From the NCBI RefSeq assembly GCF_012317045.1, contig NZ_CP051154.1, forward strand, positions 1,116,001 through 1,180,000: a DNA stretch of 64,000 nt, read 5' to 3'. Below the pieces are notes generated by a model. It was given only the letters and a program-made list of their open reading frames with translations, had not been told where the DNA came from and searched no databases. This document shows, one piece after another, positions 17,208-25,301 of the stretch (position 1 is its first letter; each line of letters begins with the position of its first letter). This DNA comes from Leifsonia sp. PS1209 (GTDB lineage: Bacteria > Actinomycetota > Actinomycetes > Actinomycetales > Microbacteriaceae). The position numbers were made by a program, and so were the translations under genes.

Positions 17208-18088
17208 GCGCCATCGTCGACCAGGCCGCTGGACACGCGGGAGAGACCGGGCAGCAGCCGCCGGCGCGGGTGCGCAGGCGCCGGTCCGCGTCGCTCAGCA
17301 TCGGCGCCGTGCTGGTGGGGATCGTCGTCGTGGTCGCCGTCGTCTCGTTCTTCTGGCTGCCGTACGCGCCGAGCGACACGGCGGGCGGCCGGCTCGAGCA
17401 TCCGGATGCTGCGCACTGGCTCGGCACGGACAAGCTCGGCCGCGACCTGCTCTCCCAGCTGATGGTGGGCGCGCGCATCGCGCTGGCGGTGGGTGTCGGC
17501 TCCGTCGCCATCGGGGCGCTCATCGGCATCACGCTCGGATTGCTCGCCGCATTCGCCACCACCTGGCTCGACGACACGATCTCGGCAGCGCTCGACATCC
17601 TGATCGCGTTCCCGACGCTGCTGCTCGCGATGCTGATCGTCGCGGCGCAGGGCGCATCGCTCGGCACGGCCATCCTCGCGATCGGCCTGGCGATGTCCGC
17701 CGTGGTGGCCCGGCTCACCCGCGTGCTCGCCAAACGTGTGCTCTCGATGCAGTACGTCACGGCGGCCCGCACGTCCGGCACGAGCTGGCTGGGCATCGTC
17801 GGCAAGCACATCCTGCCCAACATCTGGCCGACGCTCAGCGTGAACCTCGCTCTGCAGTTCGGCGTCGCCGTGCTGGCGGAGGCGAGCCTGTCGTACCTCG
17901 GGCTCGGCGCCCCGCCGCCGAACGCCTCGTGGGGCCGGCTGCTGCAGGAGGCACAGGGAACGGTGGCGACGGCACCCGTCGGCGCGATCGCGCCCGGTGT
18001 GGCCCTCGTGGTGCTGGTGATCGGCGTCAATCTCGTCGCCGACGGGCTCCGCGACGTCGCAGACCCGACGAGGAGGCGATCCCGATGA
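17204..18088 (+). CDS. Dipeptide ABC transporter permease, DppC-like (second operon)
   Basis: The 294-residue permease has an OppC_N-type first helix (about 27-47, ending SFFWLPYAPSDTAGG), the signature HWLGTDKLGRDLLSQLMVG and a BPD_transp_1 core with the EAA-like segment ARTSGTSWLGIVGKHILPN. The ATG at 17204 sits in an ATGA overlap with the previous stop, and its own end overlaps the ATPase gene. The N terminus is Arg-rich (ARVRRRRSASL), which fits a cytoplasmic positive-inside tail. Confidence 0.9.
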   Translation: MSAIVDQAAGHAGETGQQPPARVRRRRSASLSIGAVLVGIVVVVAVVSFFWLPYAPSDTAGGRLEHPDAAHWLGTDKLGRDLLSQLMVGARIALAVGVGSVAIGALIGITLGLLAAFATTWLDDTISAALDILIAFPTLLLAMLIVAAQGASLGTAILAIGLAMSAVVARLTRVLAKRVLSMQYVTAARTSGTSWLGIVGKHILPNIWPTLSVNLALQFGVAVLAEASLSYLGLGAPPPNASWGRLLQEAQGTVATAPVGAIAPGVALVVLVIGVNLVADGLRDVADPTRRRSR

Positions 18089-18903
18089 GCGATTCCACCG
18101 AACGGGATGCGGAGACGCTGCTCGACGTGCGCGGGCTCGGCGTCACCTCGGCGTCCGGCGCACCGCTCGTGCGCGACGTGACGTTCAGCGTCGCGGCGGG
18201 GGAGCGACTGAGCCTGATCGGCGAGTCCGGCTCCGGCAAGTCGCTCACGTCCTTCGCCGTCACCGGGCTGCTGCCGGCCGGGCTCGTCGCATCCGGGAGC
18301 GCCGTGCTCGGCGGCGTGGAGGTGGTCGGTGCGAAGGAGCGCGATCTGGTCGCGCTGCGCGGACGCGTCGCGTCCGTGGTCTTCCAGGAGCCGCTCACCG
18401 CCCTCGACCCGCTGATGCGCCTCGGCAAGCAGGTCGCGGAACCCCTGCGTCGCCACCTCGGGCTCCGTGGAGACGCGCTGCACCGCGCCGTGCTCGACGC
18501 GCTCGCCGAGGTGCGGCTGCCGGAGCCGGAGCGGATCGCCCGCGCGTACCCGCACGAGATCTCCGGCGGTCAGCGACAGCGCGTCGCCATCGCAGCCGCC
18601 CTCGCCTGCCGCCCGCAGCTGCTCATCGCCGACGAGCCGACCACCGCGCTCGACGTGACGGTGCAGGCGGAGATCCTGTCGCTCATCGACGCCATCGTGG
18701 CCGAGCGCGGCATGGCGCTGGTGTTCGTGAGCCACGATCTCGCCGTCGTCTCCCGGATGACGGAGCGCGCGCTCGTCCTCCGGGCCGGCCGGGTAGTCGA
18801 GGAGGGCAGCATCCAGCGGCTCCTCACGGCCCCCAGCGACCCGTACACGATCGAACTCGTCGCCAGCGCACGCGAACTCGACAGAGCCCTGGAGGTGTCG
18901 TGA
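18085..18903 (+). CDS. Dipeptide ABC transporter ATP-binding protein, DppD-like (second operon)
   Basis: This 272-residue ABC ATPase has Walker A GESGSGKS, Q-loop VFQEPLTALDPLM, signature ISGGQRQRVAIAAA, Walker B LLIADEPTTALD and H-loop FVSHDLA. The ATG at 18085 overlaps the permease stop by 4 nt and is preceded by AGGAGG. The protein is coupled by a further 4-nt overlap (GTGA) to the second ATPase gene, as expected for heterodimeric peptide transporter ATPases. Confidence 0.9.
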   Translation: MSDSTERDAETLLDVRGLGVTSASGAPLVRDVTFSVAAGERLSLIGESGSGKSLTSFAVTGLLPAGLVASGSAVLGGVEVVGAKERDLVALRGRVASVVFQEPLTALDPLMRLGKQVAEPLRRHLGLRGDALHRAVLDALAEVRLPEPERIARAYPHEISGGQRQRVAIAAALACRPQLLIADEPTTALDVTVQAEILSLIDAIVAERGMALVFVSHDLAVVSRMTERALVLRAGRVVEEGSIQRLLTAPSDPYTIELVASARELDRALEVS

Positions 18904-19664
18904 GCGCCATCCTGGAGCTTCGTGAGGCCGGTTTCCGCTATCGGCGCGCATCCACTGCCGCGCTGGACGCCGTCTCGCTCGCCGTCGAGCCCGGCCGCAA
19001 CGTCGGCCTGGTCGGAGAGTCCGGCGCCGGCAAGACCACCGCGCTGTCCCTGCTGCTCGGGCTGACCAGCCCGACGAGCGGCGAGCTCCTGTTCGACGGG
19101 GTGCCCCTCGACCGCCGCGACAGGGCCAGGATGCGCGAGTTCCGCCGGAGCGTGCAGACGGTGTTCCAAGACCCGTACTCGTCGCTCGACCCCCGGCAGA
19201 GCGTCGGCCGCATCATCGCGGAGCCGCTGACAAGCCTGAAGGTCGCCTCCGGTCAGGATGCGCGGGACCGCGTGGCCGAGGCGCTCACGGCCGTCGGCCT
19301 GCCGGTGGATGCTGCCGCGCGCTTTCCGCACGAGTTCTCCGGCGGTCAGCGGCAGCGCATCGCCATCGCGCGCGCCGTGGTCTCCCGGCCGCGAGTGCTG
19401 CTCGCCGACGAGCCGGTGAGCGCGCTCGACGTGACGACGCGCATCCAGATCATCGACCTGCTCGGCGAACTGAGCAGGCGGGAGGGCATGACCGTCGTCA
19501 TGGTCTCGCACGACCTCGGCGTGGTCGCGTCGCTGTGCGACCAGACGGTCGTGCTGCGCGGAGGCCGCGTGGTCGAGCAGGGTGCCACGACCGAGGTGCT
19601 CGGCCGCCCGCAGGACCCGTACACCCAGCGCCTGCTCGCCTCGGTGCCGCGACTGCCCGTCTAG
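18900..19664 (+). CDS. Dipeptide ABC transporter ATP-binding protein, DppF-like (second operon)
   Basis: The 254-residue ATPase has Walker A GESGAGKTT, Q-loop VFQDPYSSLDPRQ, signature FSGGQRQRIAIARA, Walker B VLLADEPVSALD and H-loop MVSHDLG. The GTG start is in a GTGA overlap with the upstream ATPase stop. It closes the second ABC operon; a large imperfect hairpin follows at 19680-19740, shared with the convergent transporter gene. Confidence 0.9.
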   Translation: MSAILELREAGFRYRRASTAALDAVSLAVEPGRNVGLVGESGAGKTTALSLLLGLTSPTSGELLFDGVPLDRRDRARMREFRRSVQTVFQDPYSSLDPRQSVGRIIAEPLTSLKVASGQDARDRVAEALTAVGLPVDAAARFPHEFSGGQRQRIAIARAVVSRPRVLLADEPVSALDVTTRIQIIDLLGELSRREGMTVVMVSHDLGVVASLCDQTVVLRGGRVVEQGATTEVLGRPQDPYTQRLLASVPRLPV

Positions 19665-19679
19665 CTTCGGCGTGTAGGT

Positions 19680-19740
19680 CCGGTCGCCGCGCGCGGGAGC
19701 GCGACGCGCCACACGGTGCACACGAGCGCGCGACGGCCGG
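19680..19740. terminator. Imperfect convergent hairpin after the second ABC operon
   Basis: CCGGTCGCCGCGCG at 19680-19693 pairs with CGCGCGACGGCCGG at 19727-19740 with two mismatched positions, enclosing a loop that can itself form a smaller GC hairpin. It lies between the stop at 19664 and the stop of the convergent gene at 19783. No T tract is evident, so termination strength is uncertain. Confidence 0.45.
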
Positions 19741-19782
19741 AGCGAGGGGACGGGCCGGGGAGGACGGGCAGGGCAGGATTGC

Positions 19783-20409
19783 TCAGGCGCGCGGCCACAC
19801 CGGGAGCACATCGCGCTTCCAGGTGGCATTGGTGACGCCCGCCCAGGAGGTGTAGAGAGCCGTGAGGCCGGTGACGAGGCCCAGCCACCCTCCGAGCCGC
19901 GTGGCGGCCTCCGCGCCGGCGAGGTCGCCGATGGTGAGCGCGGCGAACGTGATGGTGAGGAGCACGAAGACCGCGAGCGTCGCCCCGTTGGTCTTCGCCG
20001 CGGCGACAGTCATCAAGGCGGTGAAGAGCGTCCAGCCCAGCAGGTAGACACCGACACCGGCCGACCCGGCGCGCTCGGCGACGTCCGGGTTCGTCTGCAG
20101 CCACCAGAACGACAGCCAGAACGCCCCGTAGGCCGTGAACGCCGTGGCGCCGAACGTGTTGCCGCGCGCGAACTCCCAGAGCCCGGCGGCCGCCTGGGTC
20201 AGTCCGCCGAAGAATAGGGCCATGCTCACCGCCGCGGCGCCTGCCTCGTGAAGGATCCTGGCGTTGGCGAGGCTGAGCAGCAGCGTCGTGAGGGCGAACG
20301 CCGCGAGTCCGAGCGGTCCAGGATCGGCGATCTCGACGCGGGCGGGCTGCGGGGGTTCAGTCGCGGCCGACGGCGCGGTTCCCTGGTTCTGCTCTGCGAT
20401 GCTGCTCAT
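19783..20409 (-). CDS. GPR1/FUN34/YaaH (SatP) family acetate/succinate transporter
   Basis: This 208-residue protein has six predicted helices. The family signature near the first helix is present as DPGPLGLAAFALTTLLLSLANA (NPAPLGL in the canonical form), along with GGLTQAAAGLWEFARGNTFG and a Phe/Trp-rich SFWWLQTNP segment. Family members move acetate or succinate across the inner membrane. The first 25 residues are polar and Pro-rich. An AAGGAG ribosome site lies 7 nt before the ATG. The substrate is inferred from family only. Confidence 0.85.
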   Translation of the reverse strand: MSSIAEQNQGTAPSAATEPPQPARVEIADPGPLGLAAFALTTLLLSLANARILHEAGAAAVSMALFFGGLTQAAAGLWEFARGNTFGATAFTAYGAFWLSFWWLQTNPDVAERAGSAGVGVYLLGWTLFTALMTVAAAKTNGATLAVFVLLTITFAALTIGDLAGAEAATRLGGWLGLVTGLTALYTSWAGVTNATWKRDVLPVWPRA

Positions 20410-20494
20410 GGGACACTCCTTCGTGCGGGATGCGGCGGTGGACGCCGTATCCCGACTCTAGAGTGCTGGATCACACCCGTAAATATTTGTAATC

Positions 20495-20968
20495 TCAGTC
20501 AATGCCGAGCTTCTTGCGCAGCATCGCGACGTGGCCGGTGGCCTTCACGTTGTAGAGGCGGAGACGGACGGTGCCGTCCGGGTTCAGGACGAACGTCGAG
20601 CGGATGACGCCGGTGACGGTCTTGCCGTAGAGCTTCTTCTCCCCGTACGCGCCGTATGCCTGGTGCACGGCGAGGTCTTCGTCGCTCAGCAGCGGGAAGT
20701 TGAGGCCCTCCTGCTCCTGGAACTGCTTGTTCTTGGCCGGGGCGTCCTTGGAGATGCCGATGACCTGGTAGTCGGCGGACGCCAGAGAGTTGAGGTTGTC
20801 GCGGAAGTCGCAGGCCTCCGTGGTGCAGCCGGGGGTCATGGCCGCCGGGTAGAAGTACACGATCACGTTCTTGCCCGCGTAGTCGCCGAGCGAGACGGGC
20901 GCGCCGTCCTGGTCTGTGAGCGTGAACGCCGGGGCGGCGTCTCCCGCTTCGAGTCGCACATCAGTCAT
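20495..20968 (-). CDS. bcp: Thiol peroxidase, Bcp/PrxQ-type peroxiredoxin
   Basis: The enzyme reduces hydroperoxides using thioredoxin. The 157-residue product shows AFTLTDQDGAPVSLGDYAGK, the peroxidatic-cysteine motif PAAMTPGCTTEACDFRDN (the usual Pro-x3-Thr/Ser-x2-Cys frame), with a second Cys five residues later, as in PrxQ proteins that form an intramolecular disulfide. The ATG at 20968 is preferred over 20986 because the conserved TDVRLEAGD opening follows it. It is near the SigH/RsrA redox genes, though on the opposite strand. Confidence 0.9.
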   Translation of the reverse strand: MTDVRLEAGDAAPAFTLTDQDGAPVSLGDYAGKNVIVYFYPAAMTPGCTTEACDFRDNLNSLASADYQVIGISKDAPAKNKQFQEQEGLNFPLLSDEDLAVHQAYGAYGEKKLYGKTVTGVIRSTFVLNPDGTVRLRLYNVKATGHVAMLRKKLGID

Positions 20969-21026
20969 GGCTTCATTCTCGCGCACCAGTGGGCCGCGCG
21001 GGCGAATCGGGCTCGCTCAGAAGAAC

Positions 21027-22085
21027 TCAGGCGAACGTCGCGAGCAGCCGCTGCAGCGAGTCCAGCCGCGCGCGCCCCGTCTCGCCGAGCGCTCCGGCTT
21101 CGACGGCCTCCACGATCGCGCAGTCCGGCGCATCCGGCAGGTGCGTGCATCCCCGTGGGCAGTCCTCGGCGAGTTCGGCGAGGTCGGTGAACGACTTCAG
21201 GATGCTGTCGGTGTTGATGTGCCCGAGCCCGAACGACCGCACGCCCGGGGTGTCGATGACCCAGCCGTGACCTTCGGCGTTCTCCACCCGCAGCGACACG
21301 GTCGACGACGACGTGTGCCTGCCGCGGCCGGTCACCATGTTCACATGGCCCGTCGCGCGCATCGCGCCCGGCACGATCTCGTTGACCAGCGTCGACTTGC
21401 CGACGCCCGAGTGCCCGACCACCACCGTGTCGTGCCCCACCAGGGCGGCCTTGATCGCATCCACCGGGATGTGGTCCTCCCTGCTCGTGAACACGGGCAG
21501 GTCGAGCCCGGCGAAGTTCTCCAGGAACGGCGCAGGGTCGGCGAGGTCGATCTTCGTGACGCAGAGCATCGGGGTGATGCCGGCGTCGTACGCGGCGACC
21601 AGATAGCGGTCGACCAGTCGGGTTCTCGGCTCAGGATTCGCGGCGGCCACGACGATGAGCATCTGGTCGGCGTTGGCGACGATCACCCGCTCGACCTCGT
21701 CCGTGTCGTCCGCGCTCCTCCGCAGCAGGGTGGTGCGCGGCTCGATGCGGACGATCCGGCCGAGCGTGCCGTCCTCGCCGGTCGTATCCCCGACCACGGC
21801 GACGCGGTCGCCGGTCACGATGGCCTGCTTGCGCAGCTCGCTGGCGCGGGCCGCCGTCATCTGCCGTTCGTCCGGGGTGTCCTCGTCGAGGAGCACCGTG
21901 TACCTGCCGCGGTCGACGCCGAGTACCCGCGCGATCTGCGCATCCCCGTGCTCCGGCCTCGTCTTGGTGCGCGGCCGGTTGCCCTTCGGGTTGGGGCGGC
22001 TCCGGATGCTCGACTCGTCGAACTCGGAGTACGCCTCGTCGTCGTCATCGTCGTCGTCCCACCACGACCCGGTGTTCTCCGTCAC
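21027..22085 (-). CDS. rsgA: Ribosome small-subunit-dependent GTPase RsgA
   Basis: RsgA helps mature the 30S subunit. The 352-residue protein has an N-terminal acidic tract (seven Asp in a row near residue 10) and basic linker, an OB-fold domain (about 55-125), and a circularly permuted GTPase with TKIDLAD (G4) before [12 protein letters not shown] (G1) and DTPGVRSFG (G3). A C-terminal Cys/His zinc region follows ([14 protein letters not shown]). It starts 13 nt after the aroA stop, so the two are co-transcribed, as in Mycobacterium (Rv3227-Rv3228). Confidence 0.93.
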   Translation of the reverse strand: MTENTGSWWDDDDDDDEAYSEFDESSIRSRPNPKGNRPRTKTRPEHGDAQIARVLGVDRGRYTVLLDEDTPDERQMTAARASELRKQAIVTGDRVAVVGDTTGEDGTLGRIVRIEPRTTLLRRSADDTDEVERVIVANADQMLIVVAAANPEPRTRLVDRYLVAAYDAGITPMLCVTKIDLADPAPFLENFAGLDLPVFTSREDHIPVDAIKAALVGHDTVVVGHSGVGKSTLVNEIVPGAMRATGHVNMVTGRGRHTSSSTVSLRVENAEGHGWVIDTPGVRSFGLGHINTDSILKSFTDLAELAEDCPRGCTHLPDAPDCAIVEAVEAGALGETGRARLDSLQRLLATFA

Positions 22086-22098
22086 GCTGCGTTCTCCG

Positions 22099-23466
22099 TC
22101 ACGCTGGGGCGGTGCCTTCCTCGACCAGGCGAGCCCAGAGCTGCGTGAACTGGGGGAGGGTCTTCGCGGTCGTGGCGACGTTCTCGATCTCGACGCCGGG
22201 AACCACCAGGCCGATGATCGCGCCTGCCGTGGCCATCCGGTGGTCCTCGTAGCTGCGCCACACGCCGCCGGTCAGCGGACGCGGCTCGATGCGCAGGCCG
22301 TCCTCGAGCTCGGTGACCGCACCTCCGAGGCCGTTGATCTCGGCGACCAGCGCCGCCAGCCTGTCCGTCTCGTGGTGCCGGATGTGCCCGATGCCGGTGA
22401 TCTCGCTCGGTCCGTCCGCCAGTGCGGCGATGGCGACCAGTGCGGGAGCGAGCTCTCCGCCCGTCGTCAGGTCGAGGGTGACACCCGGGATGCGGTCTCC
22501 GCCGGTCACCGTGAGACGGTCGCCGTCGCGGGTGACCGTCGCGCCGAACAGCGGGAGGAGGTCGGCCAGGTCTGCGCCGACCTGCGTCGTGTGCTCCGGC
22601 CATCCGGTGAACGTCACGGAGCCTCCGGTGACGACCGCCGCGGCCAGGAAGGGCGCTGCGTTGGAGAGGTCCGGCTCGATGTCGACGTCGCGGGCGCCGA
22701 TCGTGCCAGGCGCGACGACCCAGCGGCCCACCTCGGGCGACTCGACCGTCACGCCGCGCGCTGCGAGCGTCTGAATGGTCATCTCGATGTGCGGAAGGCT
22801 CGGGAGGCGCTCGCCGGAGTGGGTGAGGTCGATGCCGTTCTCGAACCGGCTGGCGGAGAGCAGCAGCGCGCTGACGAACTGGCTGGACGACGATGCGTCG
22901 ATCGTGATGGCGCCACCGGCAACCGTGCCCGTGCCGTGCACGGTGAACGGCAGGGAGCCGCGGCCGTCGTCGTTGACGTCGACGCCGAGGTCGCGCAGCG
23001 AGGAGATGATCGACGACATCGGCCGGCCGCGGGCCGAGTCGTCCGCGTCGAACATCGTCGGCCCGAGCGCCAGGCCGGCGATCGGGGGAACGAACCGCAT
23101 GACGGTGCCCGCCTGGCCGCACTCGATCGTCGTGCTGCCGAGCAGCTCGTCGGCGGGCGTCACCAGGAGGTCGTCGCCGAACTCGCTCGCGCCCTTCTTC
23201 GCCTCGATGCCGACGCCGAGGGCGCGCAGCGCCTCGACCATGTTCTCGCTGTCGCGCGAGTGCAGAGGGGCGCGCAGCAGCGACGGCCCGTCCGCGAGAG
23301 CGGAGAGCACCAGCTCCCTCGCCGTCAGCGATTTGGAGCCTGGCAGCGACACGGATGCGGTGAGCGGACCGGCCGCGACGGGCGCCGGCCACAGCGTGTT
23401 CGGCTCGTCGGCGCGGTTGTCGCCGTACGGATCGAACTCTGGCGCGGAATATTTCGAGATCAGCAT
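22099..23466 (-). CDS. aroA: 3-phosphoshikimate 1-carboxyvinyltransferase (EPSP synthase)
   Basis: AroA adds the enolpyruvyl group of PEP to shikimate 3-phosphate, step six of the shikimate pathway. The protein shows [20 protein letters not shown] (substrate-binding Lys-Ser), [25 protein letters not shown] and the C-terminal [13 protein letters not shown]. The ATG at 23466 (455 residues) is preferred over the in-frame TTG at 23475 because a minus-strand -10-like TACCCT occupies plus positions 23475-23480, next to that TTG. The promoter overlaps that of the divergent sigma-factor gene. It is followed by rsgA. Confidence 0.9.
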   Translation of the reverse strand: MLISKYSAPEFDPYGDNRADEPNTLWPAPVAAGPLTASVSLPGSKSLTARELVLSALADGPSLLRAPLHSRDSENMVEALRALGVGIEAKKGASEFGDDLLVTPADELLGSTTIECGQAGTVMRFVPPIAGLALGPTMFDADDSARGRPMSSIISSLRDLGVDVNDDGRGSLPFTVHGTGTVAGGAITIDASSSSQFVSALLLSASRFENGIDLTHSGERLPSLPHIEMTIQTLAARGVTVESPEVGRWVVAPGTIGARDVDIEPDLSNAAPFLAAAVVTGGSVTFTGWPEHTTQVGADLADLLPLFGATVTRDGDRLTVTGGDRIPGVTLDLTTGGELAPALVAIAALADGPSEITGIGHIRHHETDRLAALVAEINGLGGAVTELEDGLRIEPRPLTGGVWRSYEDHRMATAGAIIGLVVPGVEIENVATTAKTLPQFTQLWARLVEEGTAPA

Positions 23467-23470
23467 CGTT
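23446..23470 (+). promoter_or_regulatory. Possible SigH/SigR-type autoregulatory promoter
   Basis: GGAAT at 23446-23450 and GTT at 23468-23470 are separated by 17 nt. The SigR/SigH consensus is GGAA(T/Y)-N17-18-GTT, so this is one nucleotide short of the commonest spacing. It would start transcription about 35 nt before the GTG of the sigma-factor gene. The -35 element lies inside the aroA coding start on the other strand. Confidence 0.45.
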
Positions 23471-23511
23471 GTCAAGGGTATCCGCGTTTTCGACCGAAGG
23501 AAGGAAAGTCT

Positions 23512-24174
23512 GTGACCCTCACGAGCGCCGTCCTGGACTCTCCGCGCGTGGATACACGCGCGGAACTAGACTTGCCCGTGATGACCACCGCAACTGACGA
23601 CCTCGGTCCGCTCTTCGAAGAGCAGGCGCTGCAGTACATGGACCAGCTGTACGCAGCGGCTCTCCGCATGACTAGAAACCCTGCCGACGCGCAAGATCTG
23701 GTCCAGGAGACCTTCGTCAAGGCATACGCGGCGTTCAACCAGTTCCAGCAGGGCACGAACCTGAAGGCCTGGCTGTACCGCATCCTCACGAACACCTTCA
23801 TCAACACCTACCGCAAGAAGCAGCGCGAGCCGTACCAGGGCACGATCGACGAGCTCGAGGACTGGCAGCTCGGCGGCGCAGAGTCGACCACCGCATCCAC
23901 CAGCCGTTCGGCTGAGGCTGAGGCGATCGACCACCTGCCAGACAGCGCCGTCAAAGACGCGCTGCAGGCCATTCCGGAGGACTTCAGGATGGCCGTGTAC
24001 TTCGCTGATGTCGAAGGCTTCTCCTATCAGGAGATCGCCGACATCATGAAGACCCCGATCGGCACCGTGATGAGCCGCCTGCACCGCGGCCGCCGGATGC
24101 TGAGGGAGCTTCTCACCGACTACGCGCACGAGCGGGGACTTTCCGCCGTGCAAACACCCAGGAGCACGAAATGA
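23512..24174 (+). CDS. sigH: Redox-responsive ECF RNA polymerase sigma factor (SigH/SigR)
   Basis: This 220-residue group IV sigma factor has region 2 (about 40-110: [30 protein letters not shown], with the -10-recognising [20 protein letters not shown]) and region 4 (about 150-205: [27 protein letters not shown] then [15 protein letters not shown]). The paired anti-sigma gene overlaps by 4 nt, which identifies the SigH/SigR subgroup. The GTG at 23512 has AAGGAAG 5-6 nt upstream. The ATG at 23581 would give a form 23 residues shorter, so two isoforms are possible. Confidence 0.9.
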   Translation: MTLTSAVLDSPRVDTRAELDLPVMTTATDDLGPLFEEQALQYMDQLYAAALRMTRNPADAQDLVQETFVKAYAAFNQFQQGTNLKAWLYRILTNTFINTYRKKQREPYQGTIDELEDWQLGGAESTTASTSRSAEAEAIDHLPDSAVKDALQAIPEDFRMAVYFADVEGFSYQEIADIMKTPIGTVMSRLHRGRRMLRELLTDYAHERGLSAVQTPRSTK

Positions 24175-24413
24175 CCGACTGCGGCTGCGACAAGGCCAAA
24201 CAGGACCTCGAGGAATACCTGCGCAACGAACTCTGCAGCGAAGATGCTGCCGACATCCGCGAGCACCTCGCCACCTGCAATGGATGCGCTGACGAAGCGC
24301 ACCTGAGCGTCGTCCTCACCGAGGTGGTGCAGCGGGCGTGCAAAGAGACGGCGCCGGAGACGCTGCGCGAGGAAGTGCTGCTGCGCATCCGGGGCTTCCA
24401 GGCCACCCACTGA
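24171..24413 (+). CDS. rsrA: Zinc-binding redox-sensitive anti-sigma factor (RsrA/RshA)
   Basis: This 80-residue ZAS-family protein holds the sigma factor inactive under reducing conditions and releases it when its thiols oxidise. It has the signature His-x3-Cys-x2-Cys in [14 protein letters not shown], further cysteines at the N terminus (DCGCDKAK) and at the ELCSEDAAD and QRACKET positions. Its ATG overlaps the sigma-factor stop by 4 nt, so synthesis is coupled at near 1:1. Confidence 0.92.
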   Translation: MTDCGCDKAKQDLEEYLRNELCSEDAADIREHLATCNGCADEAHLSVVLTEVVQRACKETAPETLREEVLLRIRGFQATH

Positions 24414-24449
24414 GCGAGCCGGCACCGACCGCGGCGACGGCAGCTCCCG

Positions 24450-25217
24450 CTACCGCACCTGGTGCAGGAGGAACAGCCCGCCCAGCGGGTCGGTGACCTG
24501 CGCGAACCGTCCGAACTCGCTGTCCCACGGGTCGCGGATGACGGTCCCGCCCAGCTCGACGACGCGGGCGCACGACTCCTCGGCGTTCTGCACGCCGAAG
24601 TACACCACCCAGTGCGACGGCACGCCCTCCGGAAGCATCTTGTCCGCGTCGTAGACGCCGCCCGCCGGCATCCCGTCCGGGCCGAACGTGCAGTAGCGGA
24701 AGTCGGCGGTGTCGCCGAGCACCTGCGTCTGCCAGTTGAACACCTTCGTGTAGAAGTCGACCTGCGTCGCGTAGCTGCGCGCGTACAGCTCGTGCCAGGC
24801 CGGCCCGCCGATCTCCGCGACCAGCTCGAACCCGCGGTGCGCTCCGGGCTCCCAGAGCCCGATCACAGCGCCGCCCGGGTCGGCGATGACGGCCATCCTG
24901 CCCTGATCGCCGACGGTCATCGCGGGGGAGTAGACCTCCGCCCCGGCGTCGACGGCCGCTCGCTCGGACGCATCCACGTCCTCGACCAGCAGGTAGGTGA
25001 GCCAGGAGTTCGGCTGCGCGTCGCCCATCACGGCTCCGAGACCGGCGACGGCGTGCCCGTCGCGGCGGAACGTGACGTAGCCGCCATACTCCCCGCCCGC
25101 CTCCTCGGCCGTCCAGCCGAACAGGGCGGTGTAGAACTCCGTGGCCCGGGGAACGTCTGAGCTCGCATAGTCGACCCAGCATGGCTCCCCGAGGCGGTGC
25201 TTCGTCACGACAGTCAT
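24450..25217 (-). CDS. Two-domain VOC family protein
   Basis: The 255-residue protein contains two tandem vicinal-oxygen-chelate modules. The first begins GEPCWVDYASSDVPRATEFYTALFGW and ends DPGGAVIGLWEPG. The second begins HELYARSYATQVDFYTKVFNW and ends DPLGGLFLLHQVR. This layout resembles the CFP30-type glyoxalase/hydroxylase-like proteins of actinobacteria. Metal ligands are incomplete in both halves, and the substrate is unknown. It lies on the minus strand downstream of kgd, separated from it by a terminator hairpin. Confidence 0.8.
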   Translation of the reverse strand: MTVVTKHRLGEPCWVDYASSDVPRATEFYTALFGWTAEEAGGEYGGYVTFRRDGHAVAGLGAVMGDAQPNSWLTYLLVEDVDASERAAVDAGAEVYSPAMTVGDQGRMAVIADPGGAVIGLWEPGAHRGFELVAEIGGPAWHELYARSYATQVDFYTKVFNWQTQVLGDTADFRYCTFGPDGMPAGGVYDADKMLPEGVPSHWVVYFGVQNAEESCARVVELGGTVIRDPWDSEFGRFAQVTDPLGGLFLLHQVR

Positions 25218-25251
25218 GCCGTCACCATACGCGCGGCCGCCGCAAACGGCG

Positions 25252-25283
25252 AGGGGCGCCTCGCGCTGACGCGAGACGCCCCT
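25252..25283 (-). terminator. Terminator of kgd
   Basis: AGGGGCG-C-CTCGCG at 25252-25265 pairs with CGCGAG-A-CGCCCCT at 25270-25283, giving 13 bp, one mismatch and a CTGA loop. It lies 19 nt after the kgd stop (minus strand) and is followed on that strand by CGCCGTTTGCGG. Confidence 0.75.
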
Positions 25284-25301
25284 GACAGGACCGGGATGCG
25301 G

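Noticed and set aside
21655..24174. An 839-codon frame ending in the sigma-factor gene
   Set aside because: Only the part from 23512 is SigH; the upstream part is antisense to rsgA and aroA.
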